Notes: generated by a model not told the origin, from the sequence alone. A DNA stretch of 64,000 bases from Salmonella enterica subsp. enterica serovar Choleraesuis (GCA_022846635.1 AP025685.1:558001-622000), one strand, 5' to 3'; positions 1 to 10,071 are shown, numbered from the stretch's first letter. Made by a program: numbers and translations.

Positions 1-47
1 AAATGGCTAACGAATCGAAATTTTAATTAACATATCAGTGCCTATTT

Positions 48-61
48 TTGATTTAAGGCAG
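48..61 (+). promoter_or_regulatory. possible FNR site in the ubiT/ubiU control region
   Basis: TTGATTTAAGGCAG has a perfect left FNR half-site (TTGAT) and a degenerate right half. A second TTGAT half-site lies at 125-138. The region precedes ubiT, and in E. coli also the divergent ubiUV genes, which support anaerobic ubiquinone synthesis, so oxygen-responsive control is plausible. The match is weak on the right side and function is inferred. Confidence 0.35.
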
Positions 62-196
62 TTAATGACGTAATGCTGGCACCAAAAAGTGGCTTATTGA
101 GGCTACGGATAAGACGCAGAATTGTTGATTTGTACCGCTATCCCGGTCTAACGTTGTGGCACAATAGGAGCAATAACTTTCTGATGGAGCAAACTC

Positions 197-721
197 GTGT
201 TAGATACTCTGCGTTCACGCCTTGTGCGTATCGGCCCTTCTCTGGTACGGGCACCGGTAAAACTGACGCCTTTTGCGTTGAAGCGCCAGGTTTTGGAACA
301 GCTGCTTGGGTGGCAGTTCCGCCAGGCTCTGGAAGATGGTGAACTGGAGTTTCTGGAAGACCGCTGGTTGCAGATTAACGTACGTGACATCGGCCTGAGC
401 TGGTTTACCAGCGTGCAGGATGGCCGCCTGGTTGTTAGCGAGCAGGCTCAGCCAGACGTCACCTTCAGTGCAGACGCTAACGATCTGCTGCTGATTGCTG
501 CCCGTAAGCAGGACCCTGATACGCTGTTTTTCCAGCGTCGTCTGTCTATTGAAGGGGATACCGAGCTGGGGCTATATGTTAAAAATCTGATGGATGCTAT
601 CGATTTAGACACCATGCCTAAGCCGCTGCGTTTGATGCTGCTTAAAGCTGCTGATTTTGTGGAAGCAGGCCTCAAAGCGACGCCTGCAGAGTCAAAACAA
701 TCCGTGGGTGAACCATGTTAA
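197..721 (+). CDS. ubiT: UbiT, SCP2-domain factor for O2-independent ubiquinone synthesis
   Basis: In this family the protein acts with the UbiU-UbiV hydroxylase in the oxygen-independent ubiquinone pathway, probably by binding the lipid intermediate. The 174-residue product has the length of E. coli UbiT (YhbT) and is one SCP2 sterol-carrier-like domain. The conserved stretch RKQDPDTLFFQRRL sits at residues 103-116. The start is GTG at 197, preceded by GGAG at 186-189. It overlaps yhbS by 7 bases, so the two are probably co-translated. The usual divergent neighbours ubiU-ubiV would lie just off the left edge. Identification is firm. Confidence 0.93.
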   Translation: MLDTLRSRLVRIGPSLVRAPVKLTPFALKRQVLEQLLGWQFRQALEDGELEFLEDRWLQINVRDIGLSWFTSVQDGRLVVSEQAQPDVTFSADANDLLLIAARKQDPDTLFFQRRLSIEGDTELGLYVKNLMDAIDLDTMPKPLRLMLLKAADFVEAGLKATPAESKQSVGEPC

Positions 722-1221
722 TTCGAGTTGAAATTCCAATTGATGCCCCGGGCATTGATGCGCTACTTCGCCGCTCATTTAACGGCTCTGGAGAAGCGGA
801 GCTGGTGCATGATCTGCGTGAAGACGGCCTGCTGACTTTAGGGATGGTCGCAACCGACGATGAAGGTCAGGTTGTCGGGTACGTGGCTTTCAGTCCGGTA
901 TCAATTAACGATGAAGATCTGCAGTGGGTCGGTCTGGCTCCGCTGGCGGTTGATGAAGCCTGGCGTGGTCAGGGGCTGGCCCGTAAGCTGGTGTATGAGG
1001 GACTGGACGCACTCAACGAGTTTGGTTACGCCGCCGTAGTCACTCTTGGCGAACCAGCGCTGTATAGCAAATTGGGTTTTGAAACCGCAGCTAACTACAA
1101 ACTGAAATGCCGCTGGCCGGGTACTGAGGATGCTTTCCTGGTACACCGTCTGGCGGATGATGCGCTGGATAATGTTAGCGGACAGGTTGAATACGCCGGG
1201 CACTTCAATCGTTTTGATTAA
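715..1221 (+). CDS. yhbS: YhbS, GNAT-family N-acetyltransferase
   Basis: This is a single GNAT acetyltransferase domain of 168 residues, close to E. coli YhbS. The acetyl-CoA pyrophosphate loop is visible as [18 protein letters not shown] (roughly residues 80-97), followed by the Y-S-K-L-GF motif (ALYSKLGFE). The substrate is not known from the sequence. The ATG lies inside the end of ubiT (7-base overlap), suggesting translational coupling. Its 3' end overlaps the convergent yhbQ by 17 bases. Confidence 0.9.
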   Translation: MLIRVEIPIDAPGIDALLRRSFNGSGEAELVHDLREDGLLTLGMVATDDEGQVVGYVAFSPVSINDEDLQWVGLAPLAVDEAWRGQGLARKLVYEGLDALNEFGYAAVVTLGEPALYSKLGFETAANYKLKCRWPGTEDAFLVHRLADDALDNVSGQVEYAGHFNRFD

Positions 1222-1519
1222 CCGGCTGCGGCACTTCTGGTTGGGTAACGGCCAGAAGTGTTTCCGGTAATTTCCCTTCCTGAACCAGTCGTTCTTTGCG
1301 TTGTTTTGATAGGTGCTTTACACGATACTCAAGGCGTAATGCCTGTCCGTGTTCGCCTGCTTGCTGTGAAAACACCAGCTCCAGCTCTCCTCTGCCGCGC
1401 AATGCTTTAGCCCCTTTTCCTGCCTGGTGTTGTTTGAAACGGCGCGCGACATCTGTCGTAATGCCGGTGTATAAACGATTGTCGGATGTGCGGATAATAT
1501 AAAGAAACCAGTCGCTCAT
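1205..1519 (-). CDS. yhbQ: YhbQ, GIY-YIG nuclease-like protein
   Basis: This is a small stand-alone GIY-YIG domain of 104 residues (E. coli YhbQ is 100). The signature appears as [15 protein letters not shown] near the start, followed by the conserved Arg in [11 protein letters not shown] and the [10 protein letters not shown] segment of the UPF0213 family. These nucleases act on DNA; the physiological role of the lone domain is not settled. The ATG at 1519 was chosen because AGGG lies 8 bases upstream and the protein then begins MSDWFLY like the family. It converges on yhbS. Confidence 0.9.
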   Translation of the reverse strand: MSDWFLYIIRTSDNRLYTGITTDVARRFKQHQAGKGAKALRGRGELELVFSQQAGEHGQALRLEYRVKHLSKQRKERLVQEGKLPETLLAVTQPEVPQPVNQND

Positions 1520-1604
1520 GTGTGGCCCTGCCAGCAAATACTGATGCCATGATAGGTTATTGGTTACCTCGGGAGCGACAAATATTGTGCAAGGAATTAA
1601 TCAG

Positions 1605-2033
1605 ATGGCAGATCAACTGGCCGTAATTAGCCGCTGGCTGAGCAAACAACACGTGGTTAGCTATTGCGTTGCTCAGGATAACGTTCCCTGGTGCGCTAAC
1701 GCATTTTATCTCTATGACCCTGAGGCTGTGGCTTTTTATCTGCTGAGCGAAACGACGACGCGTCACGGGAAAATGGCCGGAGAGTTTGCCAGAGTGGCTG
1801 GAACGGTGAGCGGACAGCCTAAAAACATCGCTTTGATTCGCGGCGTTCAGTTTCAGGGAGATCTGCGGCTACTTCATGGCGATGAGGCGAACGCGCGCTA
1901 TGAGGATTACTGCAAAAAATTCCCAGTAGCAAGGATGCGCCGGGCTCCGGTATGGGAGATAGCGCTATCCGAGCTAAAGTTTACTGATAACACACTGGGT
2001 TTTGGCAACAAACATATCTGGCTGCGTGATTAA
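1605..2033 (+). CDS. yhbP: YhbP, UPF0306 protein with PNPOx-like fold
   Basis: 142-residue member of the UPF0306/YhbP family, related to flavin-binding split-barrel (PNPOx-like) proteins; no enzymatic role can be assigned. Conserved stretches are [10 protein letters not shown] at the start, LIRGVQFQG in the middle and [17 protein letters not shown] at the C-terminus. The ATG at 1605 is preferred over upstream in-frame codons because AAGGA precedes it by 9 bases and the protein then matches the family start. The stop overlaps that of the convergent yhbO by 4 bases. Confidence 0.88.
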   Translation: MADQLAVISRWLSKQHVVSYCVAQDNVPWCANAFYLYDPEAVAFYLLSETTTRHGKMAGEFARVAGTVSGQPKNIALIRGVQFQGDLRLLHGDEANARYEDYCKKFPVARMRRAPVWEIALSELKFTDNTLGFGNKHIWLRD

Positions 2034-2545
2034 CCCAAAATACGTAAAGCTGCACGATTAAAAGCCGGCAGGTCATCAGGCGTTCTGCTGGTGACTAACT
2101 GTTCACTATCGACAATCACCGCCTCGTCATAGAAATCGGCCCCGGCGTTTTTCACATCCGTGACGATTGGCTTTACCGCAGTAGCTTTCCTGCCGCGTAG
2201 CACGTCCGCGCTAATTAATAATTGCGGCCCATGACAGATGGCGAACACCGGTTTGCCGCTGGCCATAAACTGACGGGTAAAATTAACAAAGCGGTCGTCG
2301 CCTCGAAGCGTATCTGGTGAGTGGCCGCCCGGTAGAAGCAGTGCATCGAACTGAGCGGGAGATACATCATCGATGCTCTCATCGATAGTGATGACGGCTT
2401 GTCCCTGCTTCCCATGAATTTTCTTTCCTGCTTCCATTTCAATGGTCACAACCTTGTGACCCGCCTGAGTGAATGCATCTGCCGGGGAGGTGAATTCTGA
2501 ATCCTCAAACTCATCGGTAATTAACACGGCTATTTTTTTGCTCAT
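2030..2545 (-). CDS. yhbO: YhbO, DJ-1/PfpI-family stress protein
   Basis: 171-residue DJ-1/PfpI/ThiJ domain protein. Family members are described as glyoxalase III- or deglycase-like and protect against oxidative, thermal and acid stress. The nucleophile elbow is AICHGPQ with Cys104, and the conserved acidic residue is in TDEFEDSEF (residues 10-18). The start [17 protein letters not shown] is at 2545, with AGGTGT before it; the longer upstream frame has no family similarity. It converges with yhbP. Confidence 0.92.
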   Translation of the reverse strand: MSKKIAVLITDEFEDSEFTSPADAFTQAGHKVVTIEMEAGKKIHGKQGQAVITIDESIDDVSPAQFDALLLPGGHSPDTLRGDDRFVNFTRQFMASGKPVFAICHGPQLLISADVLRGRKATAVKPIVTDVKNAGADFYDEAVIVDSEQLVTSRTPDDLPAFNRAALRILG

Positions 2546-2680
2546 AACACCTCCATAGGTCTCGGTTTTATGGGATTTCCCTCCAGATGGGAAATTATGG
2601 TGAATAATTAGCACATGTAGAGGGTAAGTTTGGTTGAAAAAGCGTCATCTGTAGGTCGGAGTTCTCTCAAAGGAGTCAAG

Positions 2681-3331
2681 ATGAGCCGAATATTGCTAAC
2701 CGGGGCTACGGGGCTGGTGGGTAGCCAGGTACTTAAGCTTCTGCGCCGCGACCCGCGAGCTTCAAAAATTATTGTCCCAACTCGCCGTGCGTTACCGCCA
2801 GGAGCCTGCCTGGTGAATCCTACCGGACCTCGGTTAACGGATATGCTTCATGCGCTGGATGAGCCGTTGGATGCCGTTATCTGTTGCCTGGGTACCACGC
2901 GTCAGCAAGCAGGAAGTAAAAATGCGTTTGTCATGGTCGATTATGGTTTGGTTATTGATAGTGCATTAACCGGCCTGCGGCTGGGGGCAAAACAGATGCT
3001 GGTAGTCAGTTCGATGGGGGCAGATGCCCGATCGCCATTCCTCTATAACCGGGTCAAGGGAGAGATGGAACAGACTCTGATTGCCCAGCGCTGGCCGCGG
3101 CTGGTGATTGTCCGGCCATCAATGCTGCTGGGTAAGCGTCCGCGTCAGCGTTTAAATGAGTCACTTTTGGCCCCCTTTTTTCGGCTGATGCCTGGAAACT
3201 GGCGGGCTATTGAGGCTCAGGAAGTGGCGCAGGCATTAGTCTGGCAGCTATTTTCTCGTGGTGGTTCGTCATTAAGCGTTCTGAAGGGGAGGGAGATCCG
3301 CGCCTGCGCGCGACGCCGTCAGCGGCCGTAA
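2681..3331 (+). CDS. yraR: YraR, atypical SDR NAD(P)-binding protein
   Basis: 216-residue Rossmann-fold protein of the atypical short-chain dehydrogenase/NAD(P)-epimerase type. The nucleotide-binding motif is LLTGATGLVGSQ (residues 4-15). The family's VVSSMGA and YNRVKGEME segments are present, the latter supplying the Tyr-x3-Lys-like pair. The start at 2681 follows AAGGAG by a short spacer. The substrate is unknown. It reads in the same direction as yraQ, 74 bases downstream. Confidence 0.88.
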   Translation: MSRILLTGATGLVGSQVLKLLRRDPRASKIIVPTRRALPPGACLVNPTGPRLTDMLHALDEPLDAVICCLGTTRQQAGSKNAFVMVDYGLVIDSALTGLRLGAKQMLVVSSMGADARSPFLYNRVKGEMEQTLIAQRWPRLVIVRPSMLLGKRPRQRLNESLLAPFFRLMPGNWRAIEAQEVAQALVWQLFSRGGSSLSVLKGREIRACARRRQRP

Positions 3332-3405
3332 AACGAATGTTTACCAGATAACTAAACGGCGTAAGATGTTGCCAGTTTTTATCTCACTCTCATCGGGAAT
3401 CAATA

Positions 3406-4443
3406 ATGACAACCTTATCTTCAGAGCAGGCTGCGACAGCGCGCGGCTGGTGGAAGCCTGTACTGTTTTTGATAGTGCTGGTGGCCGGGCTATGGTACGT
3501 GAAATGGGACCCCTATTATGCCAAGGCCTTTGTCGCCGGGCAGAAACACTCGATTGGTCACTCGATTATTGCCGATGCTCCCTCAAGCCCAATCAGGGCC
3601 GCCCTGGATTATGCATTAGTCTATTTCCTTGCAGTCTGGAAAGCCGCGGTATTGGGCGTTGTGCTCGGCTCACTGATTCAGGTATTGATTCCGCGTGACT
3701 GGCTGGTGCGCACTTTGGGCCAGCCTCGTTTTAAAGGTACGTTATTAGGCACGCTGTTCGCTTTGCCAGGAATGATGTGTACCTGTTGCGCCGCACCGGT
3801 TGCCGCAGGTATGCGCCGCCAGTCGGCTTCACTCAGCGGGACGCTGGCTTTTTGGATTGCTAACCCGGTGCTTAACCCGGCTACGTTGGTATTTATGGGC
3901 TTTGTTTTAGGCTGGAATTTTGCGCTGATCCGCCTGATTGCCGGTGTAGTTATGGTCTTTGGCATCGCGCTGTTGGTTCAACGCTGGGTAAAAGATGAAC
4001 CGGCCATCGAAGCCGTACCGGTCGCGCTTCCGGTTGCTGTATCGGGTTCTTTGATTAGCCGCTGGCTGCGGGCGCTGTGGGCACTTTTCTGGAGCACTAT
4101 TCCGGTTTATGTGCTGGCGGTGTTACTGGTTGGCGCGGCAAGAGTGTGGTGGTTCCCCCATGCGGATGGCGTTGTTACCAATACGCTAATGTGGGTGATG
4201 ATTATGGCCGTTGTCGGAGCGTTGTTTGTAATTCCAACTGCGGCTGAAATTCCAATTGTTCAGACCATGATGCTGGCTGGAATGGGCGTAGCTCCTGCGC
4301 TGGCTCTGTTAATGACGCTGCCTGCGGTGAGCCTGCCGTCGTTGATAATGCTGCGCAAATCAATGCCGGTAAAAGCGCTATGGCTGACGCTGCTGCTGAT
4401 TATCGCGAGCGGAGTGATTGTTGGCGGGCTGGCGCTATTGTGA
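3406..4443 (+). CDS. yraQ: YraQ, UPF0718/DUF318 inner-membrane permease
   Basis: 345-residue polytopic membrane protein of the permease_DUF318 (ArsP-like) family, close to E. coli YraQ in length. Eight or so hydrophobic segments are visible. The conserved Cys-rich loop GMMCTCCAAPVAAGMR lies near residue 130; vicinal cysteines are typical of this family, whose characterised ArsP members export organoarsenicals, but the substrate here is unknown. A second repeat-like motif is ALFVIPTAAEIPIVQ. It is followed by a GC-rich hairpin at 4452-4471 between the convergent yraQ and dolP. Confidence 0.88.
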   Translation: MTTLSSEQAATARGWWKPVLFLIVLVAGLWYVKWDPYYAKAFVAGQKHSIGHSIIADAPSSPIRAALDYALVYFLAVWKAAVLGVVLGSLIQVLIPRDWLVRTLGQPRFKGTLLGTLFALPGMMCTCCAAPVAAGMRRQSASLSGTLAFWIANPVLNPATLVFMGFVLGWNFALIRLIAGVVMVFGIALLVQRWVKDEPAIEAVPVALPVAVSGSLISRWLRALWALFWSTIPVYVLAVLLVGAARVWWFPHADGVVTNTLMWVMIMAVVGALFVIPTAAEIPIVQTMMLAGMGVAPALALLMTLPAVSLPSLIMLRKSMPVKALWLTLLLIIASGVIVGGLALL

Positions 4444-4479
4444 TGGCTGACGCCCCTCCGTGAGGAGGGGCTGTCGAGA

Positions 4480-5055
4480 TTACTGCAGGTAAGTAAATGC
4501 GGTGGTGACGCGATTTACGCCGCCGACCCGGCTGGCAACATCTGCTGCAGCCTTGCCTTCCTCCTGGGTAACCAGCCCCAGCAGGAACACCTCTCCATTT
4601 TCGGTGGTGACTTTCACATTAGAGGATTTCACCTGGTCGCTGCTCAGTAACTGAGAGCGTACTTTGGTGGTTATCCAGGTATCGCTTGATGCGGTCCCAA
4701 TCCCCACCGGCTGCCCCTGGCGGATTTCGTTATACACTTCGGTAGCGCCATCGGTGCCCACGGCAATTTGCTTCGCGCGTGCTGCCTGAGCGCTGTCCGG
4801 CGCCTGTCCGGTAAGCAATACTTTGCCCTGATAGGCCGTGACGCTGATTCGGGCGTTCTTTTTCAGATCCTGGTCTTTAGAAAGCGCATTGCTAACGCGC
4901 AGTTCCAGAGTGCCATCATCCACCTGGGTACCAACGGTGCGTGGATCGGTGGCGGTTTTCGTCGCGACTGCGGCGCTGCCTACAACGGCGGTGGCGATGC
5001 AACCCTGAAGAAATAGTGCTGACACGAGTATTGCGAGGGGCATAATAGCCTTCAT
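4480..5055 (-). CDS. dolP: DolP (YraP), dual-BON-domain outer-membrane lipoprotein
   Basis: 191-residue lipoprotein supporting outer-membrane integrity and localising to the division site in E. coli. The signal peptide ends in a lipobox LQGC (Cys20), and two BON domains follow (about residues 46-115 and 124-190). The conserved stretches VTAYQGKVLLTG and VTTENGEVFLLG mark equivalent positions in the two repeats. The ATG at 5055 follows AAGGAG; the frame also has a TTG one codon upstream, which is less likely. It sits 9 bases downstream of diaA, so it is probably the last gene of lpoA-yraN-diaA-dolP. Confidence 0.94.
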   Translation of the reverse strand: MKAIMPLAILVSALFLQGCIATAVVGSAAVATKTATDPRTVGTQVDDGTLELRVSNALSKDQDLKKNARISVTAYQGKVLLTGQAPDSAQAARAKQIAVGTDGATEVYNEIRQGQPVGIGTASSDTWITTKVRSQLLSSDQVKSSNVKVTTENGEVFLLGLVTQEEGKAAADVASRVGGVNRVTTAFTYLQ

Positions 5056-5064
5056 CAAAGCTCC

Positions 5065-5655
5065 TTAGTCATCCTGATGGGGGAAAAGGGTGTTATCGAT
5101 AAGGTCGCATAGACAGTTGACCGTCAGCATATGCATTTCCTGAATGCGTGCGCTGCGGTGTGACGGAATGCGAATTTCAACGTCCTGAGGACCAAGCAGC
5201 CCGGCAAGTTCCCCGCCGTCATAGCCGGTTAAAGCCACGATGGTCATATCGCGGGTTACGGCAGCCTCTACGGCTTTTACGATATCCCGGCTATTACCTC
5301 GGGTTGAGATAGCCAGCAACACATCGCCAGTCTGACCCAGTGCACGTACCTGTTTGGCATAGATTTCGTCATGCAGACGATCGTTGCCAATTGCGGTAAT
5401 TACCACGTTGTCGGTATTCAGCGCGATAGCTGGCAGACTGGGCCGTTCGGTCTCAAAACGATTTATCATACTGGCAGCAAAATGCTGTGCGTTGGCGGCA
5501 GATGTGCCATTACCACAGCAGAGAATTTTGTTACCGTTAAGCAGCGACTGCACCAGAGTGAGTGCCGCACGAGAGATGGCATCGGGCAGGGCTTCGGCTG
5601 CCGCTATCTGAGTTTGAATGCTTTCTGTGAAGCAGCCTTTAATTCTTTCGAGCAC
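5065..5655 (-). CDS. diaA: DiaA, DnaA initiator-associating SIS protein
   Basis: 196-residue sugar-isomerase (SIS) domain protein that forms a homotetramer, binds several DnaA molecules and promotes timely initiation at oriC. The length equals E. coli DiaA and long blocks are almost identical, such as [19 protein letters not shown] and [17 protein letters not shown]. The GTG at 5655 is chosen because AAGGA lies 6 bases upstream and it aligns with the E. coli start; the in-frame ATG upstream lacks support. It lies between yraN (21 bases upstream) and dolP (9 bases downstream). Confidence 0.95.
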   Translation of the reverse strand: MLERIKGCFTESIQTQIAAAEALPDAISRAALTLVQSLLNGNKILCCGNGTSAANAQHFAASMINRFETERPSLPAIALNTDNVVITAIGNDRLHDEIYAKQVRALGQTGDVLLAISTRGNSRDIVKAVEAAVTRDMTIVALTGYDGGELAGLLGPQDVEIRIPSHRSARIQEMHMLTVNCLCDLIDNTLFPHQDD

Positions 5656-5676
5656 AGTAGTCCTTAACAACAGCGG

Positions 5677-6072
5677 TTAATAATCGGTAGTAAATGCATT
5701 GGGAAGCCATGCTATCTCATCGCCAGTGAAGGCTACCACATCAAAACGGCAATCCACAGTATCAAAACTCCCATTTTGTCGGGCCAGCCATTGACTGGCG
5801 GCTCTGAGCAAATGGCGGCGTTTTACCGGGGTAATGCTGGCCACAGCGCCGCCAAAATGATGGTTTTGACGATAACGTACTTCGACGAATACCAGCGTTT
5901 TGTGGTGACGCATGATGAGATCCAGTTCGCCGCCGCGCATTTGCGCATTGGCGGCGAGAAACTCCATTCCCTGTGATTCCAGCCAGCGTCGGGCCTGGGT
6001 TTCATAACAGGCCCCGCGCTGGCGGGTGGTTAGCTGGCCGGGACGATCCGGCCCTGTTGGAATTTGAGCCAT
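5677..6072 (-). CDS. yraN: YraN, UPF0102 restriction-endonuclease-fold protein
   Basis: 131-residue protein of the UPF0102 family, which has a restriction-endonuclease-like fold. The core is visible as [19 protein letters not shown] (about residues 47-65), giving the D-x-I ... E-V-R arrangement typical of Holliday-junction-resolvase-like nucleases. No activity is proven for this family member. The start overlaps the 3' end of lpoA by 43 bases on the same strand, a strong sign of coupled translation. Confidence 0.92.
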   Translation of the reverse strand: MAQIPTGPDRPGQLTTRQRGACYETQARRWLESQGMEFLAANAQMRGGELDLIMRHHKTLVFVEVRYRQNHHFGGAVASITPVKRRHLLRAASQWLARQNGSFDTVDCRFDVVAFTGDEIAWLPNAFTTDY

Positions 6073-8117
6073 GTTAACTTCCTTGTGACTACACAGTCGC
6101 CATCGGCAGTTAGCAGACCGGTATTGCCGCTAATTTGATAACCAGGGACCTGGCGTAGCTGAGAGAAGTGATTTGCCAGCGTCCATGCATCAACCCCCAT
6201 AGCGTAGAGACGCGCCAGAGCAAAGTTGTTATGCCCCGCCCGCAGTGCCTGTTGCTGAAGCGACGGATTACTTCCCGCGAGCAGTGGAATATCGCTAAAC
6301 TCCAGGCCTTCCATCTCGAGGCGGAAATCGGCCCCCGAGCCACCCTGCGCGCTACGCGAACTGGCGTAAAGCTTCGCACTGCTGTTGCTGCCGGTACGCA
6401 TGGTAATCATTGGTTTAATCAGCGCAATCTCATCACGAGTGGCAACGATATAAGCCGCATCTACGCCACCGGAGGCCGACTCCATAGCGGGCATCGGTAC
6501 TGACAAACCATCTGATGATGCAGGCTGTGAAGGGGTGCCGTTAACCGGTGAGCCGGTCAGCGCAATTCCCGAGCCGCTATTAATACCTTGCTTTAATGAG
6601 CTAACGGAGCCAAATCGTTGAGCCAGCACTGTACCTCCGCCCAGCTTGCTCCATTGATCGGCAAATGCGTGTGATACGCGATTGCCAAGATCGTTAGACG
6701 GGATCAACAGCAGCGGCTGGCGCAGGCCTTGCTGCCAGATATGACGGGCTGCATCGCGAGCTTCATCTTCCGGTGAAAGCGCAAAGTAGCAAATGTTGGG
6801 ATGATTTTGCACCAGCTCTGGCTGATTTAGCGCCAGAATATTCATATTGCTGCCGCTATTGGGAAGCTGCTCCACATTATTCTTCAGCAGTGGTCCCACT
6901 ACCAGACCTGCACCATCTTGCTGCGCCTGGTTCAGCAACTGGGCCAGAGGCTGGCTTGAAGTATCATAGACTTTAACTTCGATCCCAGGATTGGCCGCCG
7001 CCGAATTAGTGGCAGGAGCAGCAGCAGGGGAAGAGCTGACGCTGGTGGTGGCCGGCTGTTCAACGCTTGCCGATACAGCACTGTTGCTATCATCATCCGA
7101 CGTTAGATCGCTTACCGAAGCCGCTGCCGGGCTGGCAACCTCACCCACTTCTGGAGTGACGCTGCGCTCTACGTTGTCGTTAGAAGCACTGGACGGTGGT
7201 GTTGTAGCAGGTTCTGTCACTCGCGGAGTGGCTGGTGCCGCGATAACTCCAGGCGTACCGTGCAGCCGCGCATCATCAAAACCTTGTTGGATAAGTTTGC
7301 CGAAGGTTGCCGCCTGGCCGCTAAGCGGTAGCAGTAAGGCTATTTTATTGGCTGAGCCGGGTTGATAATGCTGCGCGCCGGTAAGCTGAGAAGGCAACAT
7401 TTTCGCACCGGGATTTTGAGGGTAGCGGCGCTGCCAGTCCTGAATCCCGGCTTTCATCATGTTGGCGTCACTGCGGTTTTCCATCCACATCTGACGTAGA
7501 TCCAACCAGCCTTGCAGGGTGTTTTCATCGGCGTTAATAGTCATGGAGGACGCCTGTTGCGCTGAAAGCCCGGTCAGCGCCTGCCAGGTGGCATCAATAT
7601 TTTTCTGCTTATCTTTGCCGGTCAGCAACGGCTCTTGAGTAATTAAAGTGCGCAGCAGTTCTAAAGAAGGTCGCCCGGCAAGCAGCCCCGTTTTTACCTG
7701 CCAGTAGCGTGCCTGTTGCTGTTTATCGAGCTGAGAGGGATCAAGCCGGGCCAGCAGCGTAGTGGCGGCGTTGGTATCTTTTTGCGCCAGTTTAATTTCC
7801 GCACCCAGCAGAGCACTCTCCTGGTTCTGGTCATTCGTCATGGTTTGCGGCAGTTGCCCATATAGCTTTGCCGCCGGGTCAGTCTTACCCTCGTTGAGCA
7901 GTGCACGAACCGCGAGTAATTGCCAGGAGGTCTTGCTATCATTCGTGCTTTGCTGCATTTGCTTTAGGTAATAGCCAGAGTCAGCGGTCGCTCCGGCCTG
8001 TAGCAGGGCCGAACTCTGGTCGGGAGATTGCGTACCGCAGCCTGCAAAAAGCAGGGTTGCCAGTACGACGGGCAAACAGCGTCCGGTCTTCGAGCGCACC
8101 AGTTTTGACTTAACCAT
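6030..8117 (-). CDS. lpoA: LpoA, outer-membrane lipoprotein activator of PBP1A
   Basis: 695-residue outer-membrane lipoprotein required for peptidoglycan synthesis by PBP1A. A lipobox LFAGC closes the signal peptide (Cys about residue 27). The N-terminal half is TPR-like helical and the C-terminal half is a periplasmic-binding-protein-like domain ([11 protein letters not shown] onward). Between them lies a low-complexity linker rich in Ala, Pro, Ser and Thr (about residues 290-380), making the protein some 17 residues longer than E. coli LpoA. The ATG at 8117 aligns with the E. coli start. It overlaps yraN downstream and is divergent from rsmI. Confidence 0.95.
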   Translation of the reverse strand: MVKSKLVRSKTGRCLPVVLATLLFAGCGTQSPDQSSALLQAGATADSGYYLKQMQQSTNDSKTSWQLLAVRALLNEGKTDPAAKLYGQLPQTMTNDQNQESALLGAEIKLAQKDTNAATTLLARLDPSQLDKQQQARYWQVKTGLLAGRPSLELLRTLITQEPLLTGKDKQKNIDATWQALTGLSAQQASSMTINADENTLQGWLDLRQMWMENRSDANMMKAGIQDWQRRYPQNPGAKMLPSQLTGAQHYQPGSANKIALLLPLSGQAATFGKLIQQGFDDARLHGTPGVIAAPATPRVTEPATTPPSSASNDNVERSVTPEVGEVASPAAASVSDLTSDDDSNSAVSASVEQPATTSVSSSPAAAPATNSAAANPGIEVKVYDTSSQPLAQLLNQAQQDGAGLVVGPLLKNNVEQLPNSGSNMNILALNQPELVQNHPNICYFALSPEDEARDAARHIWQQGLRQPLLLIPSNDLGNRVSHAFADQWSKLGGGTVLAQRFGSVSSLKQGINSGSGIALTGSPVNGTPSQPASSDGLSVPMPAMESASGGVDAAYIVATRDEIALIKPMITMRTGSNSSAKLYASSRSAQGGSGADFRLEMEGLEFSDIPLLAGSNPSLQQQALRAGHNNFALARLYAMGVDAWTLANHFSQLRQVPGYQISGNTGLLTADGDCVVTRKLTWLKFQQGRIVPAS

Positions 8118-8177
8118 TACGGATTCCATTTTTTTCTATTTAGTGTTCAATATTAATTCGGCAATACGGATGAAACA

Positions 8178-9044
8178 ATGAAACAACACGATTCGGCGGC
8201 GATTTCTCCTGGAACGCTCTATATTGTGCCAACGCCCATTGGCAATCTTGGTGATATCACTCAGCGCGCTCTGTCAGTGTTGCAATCTGTGGATCTTATC
8301 GCGGCTGAAGACACCCGACATACCGGGCTGTTGTTACAGCATTTTGCGATTAATGCCCGATTATTTGCCTTACATGACCATAATGAGCAGCAAAAGGCGC
8401 AAACGCTGGTCGCAAAACTTCAGGAAGGTCAGGCAATAGCACTGGTTTCGGATGCCGGAACGCCGCTTATCAATGATCCCGGTTACCACCTGGTGCGTAC
8501 CTGCCGGGAGGCGGGGGTTCAGGTGGTTCCGCTGCCAGGCCCTTGTGCCGCAATTGCCGCTCTTAGCGCTGCTGGTCTCCCTTCTGACCGATTCTGTTAC
8601 GAAGGTTTTCTTCCTGCCAAATCTAAAAGCCGCCGTGACACATTACAGGCGTTGGCCGCGGAACCGCGCACGCTGATTTTTTATGAATCTACACATCGTC
8701 TGCTCGATAGTCTGGACGATATCTGCAGTGTGCTTGGGGCCGACCGTTACGTGGTGCTGGCGCGTGAACTGACTAAAACCTGGGAATCCATTCAAGGTGC
8801 GCCGGTTGGCGAGCTGGTGGCCTGGGTGCGCGAAGATGAAAATCGCCGCAAAGGTGAGATGGTGCTGATAGTTGAAGGCCATAAGGCGCAGGAAGATGCG
8901 CTACCGCCCGAAGCGCTGCGTACTCTGGCGCTGCTTCAGTCTGAGTTACCGTTGAAGAAGGCCGCCGCATTAGCAGCAGAGATTCACGGCGTGAAGAAAA
9001 ACGCATTGTATAAGTACGCGCTGGAGCAACAGGAAGCGGAGTAA
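8178..9044 (+). CDS. rsmI: RsmI, 16S rRNA 2'-O-ribose C1402 methyltransferase
   Basis: 288-residue tetrapyrrole-methylase-fold enzyme that 2'-O-methylates C1402 in the decoding centre of 16S rRNA. The family N-terminus [17 protein letters not shown] (residues 12-28) and the SAM-binding [12 protein letters not shown] block (about 95-106) are clear. The C-terminal helical segment [20 protein letters not shown] is also typical. It is divergent from lpoA, as in E. coli, and ends before an intrinsic terminator at 9069-9093. Confidence 0.96.
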   Translation: MKQHDSAAISPGTLYIVPTPIGNLGDITQRALSVLQSVDLIAAEDTRHTGLLLQHFAINARLFALHDHNEQQKAQTLVAKLQEGQAIALVSDAGTPLINDPGYHLVRTCREAGVQVVPLPGPCAAIAALSAAGLPSDRFCYEGFLPAKSKSRRDTLQALAAEPRTLIFYESTHRLLDSLDDICSVLGADRYVVLARELTKTWESIQGAPVGELVAWVREDENRRKGEMVLIVEGHKAQEDALPPEALRTLALLQSELPLKKAAALAAEIHGVKKNALYKYALEQQEAE

Positions 9045-9068
9045 GCGCCTGTGTGTCGCTGGTTATAG

Positions 9069-9093
9069 GGCGGGTATGAAAACCCGCCTTTTT
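9069..9093 (+). terminator. rsmI intrinsic terminator
   Basis: GGCGGGT (9069-9075) pairs with ACCCGCC (9082-9088) around a six-base loop and is followed directly by five T. It lies 25 bases after the rsmI stop and separates it from the rnpB promoter. Confidence 0.9.
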
Positions 9094-9184
9094 AATATCT
9101 GGGAAAAATGCTGGCCCAGTCATTATTGAGCTGGCTAAGGTTTACAGAATCTGGATATTGGTCGCCTGATATCCTCCAGGGCAG

Positions 9185-9213
9185 GTGACAGCGGGGCGTA
9201 AACCCTCTATAAT
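9185..9213 (+). promoter_or_regulatory. rnpB sigma-70 promoter
   Basis: GTGACA (9185-9190) and TATAAT (9208-9213) are separated by exactly 17 bases. They are followed by a GC-rich discriminator (CCGCGCC) and then the RNase P RNA start at 9221. A perfect -10 with a GC-rich discriminator is typical of strong, growth-rate-controlled stable-RNA promoters. Confidence 0.88.
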
Positions 9214-9220
9214 CCGCGCC

Positions 9221-9594
<374 letters not shown>

Positions 9595-9602
9595 CTTTAG
9601 AA

Positions 9603-9625
9603 AACCCCGCCTCGGCGGGGTTTTT
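9603..9625 (+). terminator. rnpB terminator 1
   Basis: AACCCCGCC and GGCGGGGTT form a strong stem with a CT/C-rich minimal loop, followed by a T run just after the mature M1 end. This is the primary intrinsic terminator of rnpB. Confidence 0.9.
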
Positions 9626-9713
9626 GCTTTTAGGATGCAGGGCAGGATGAATAACTGTCCACTCCGTTTTTCATGAAAGAATGCGGCTTACCGATTAGCT
9701 TCACTCTTTAGAG

Positions 9714-9736
9714 AACTCCGCTTCGGCGGGGTTTTT
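9714..9736 (+). terminator. rnpB terminator 2 (in repeat unit 2)
   Basis: AACTCCGC...GCGGGGTTTTT repeats terminator 1 with a G-T wobble created by one base change in the left arm. It acts as a back-up for readthrough transcripts. Confidence 0.75.
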
Positions 9737-9823
9737 GCTTTTAGGGGGCAGGGCAGGATGAATGACTGTCCACTCCGTTTTTCATGAAAGAATGCGGCTG
9801 AGCAGCCTGCCTCAGAGATAAAC

Positions 9824-9847
9824 AAAACCCCGCATCAGCGGGGTTTA
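9824..9847 (+). terminator. terminator 3 after the rnpB repeats / yhaL
   Basis: AAAACCCCGC and GCGGGGTTTA flank a four-base loop. It lies between the end of the repeat array and the convergent yhaL stop, and its A-rich left and T-rich right flanks allow use from both strands. Confidence 0.7.
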
Positions 9848-9883
9848 TCTTATGTTTTGGAGTTAATTAATGGCTAACTCCCG

Positions 9884-10045
9884 TCAGGCTGCTTCTTCGT
9901 CCCTGATGCGCAGTTCCGCTTCGGCAACAATGGCTTCCAGCTCACTTAACATCTCTTCAATGCCAAATACCGCAGGTTTAACTTCCTGGGGCCTGGCCAT
10001 TTTCACCACGGCGGGTTTGTTGCTCTTTTTCTTACTTTTACTCAC
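9884..10045 (-). CDS. yhaL: YhaL, small conserved enterobacterial protein
   Basis: 53-residue protein of unknown function with a basic, Lys-rich N-terminus (SKSKKKSNKPAVVK) and an acidic helical C-terminus (EEMLSELEAIVAEAELRI), matching the E. coli YhaL pattern and length (54). The GTG at 10045 is preferred: GGAG lies 8 bases upstream and the start SKSKKK corresponds to the family. A second in-frame GTG at 10075 would add ten residues and overlap the yhaK stop by 4 bases. It is probably co-transcribed with yhaK. Confidence 0.8.
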   Translation of the reverse strand: MSKSKKKSNKPAVVKMARPQEVKPAVFGIEEMLSELEAIVAEAELRIRDEEAA

Positions 10046-10071
10046 GTTCCTTGCTCCGTTTCCTGACTTAT

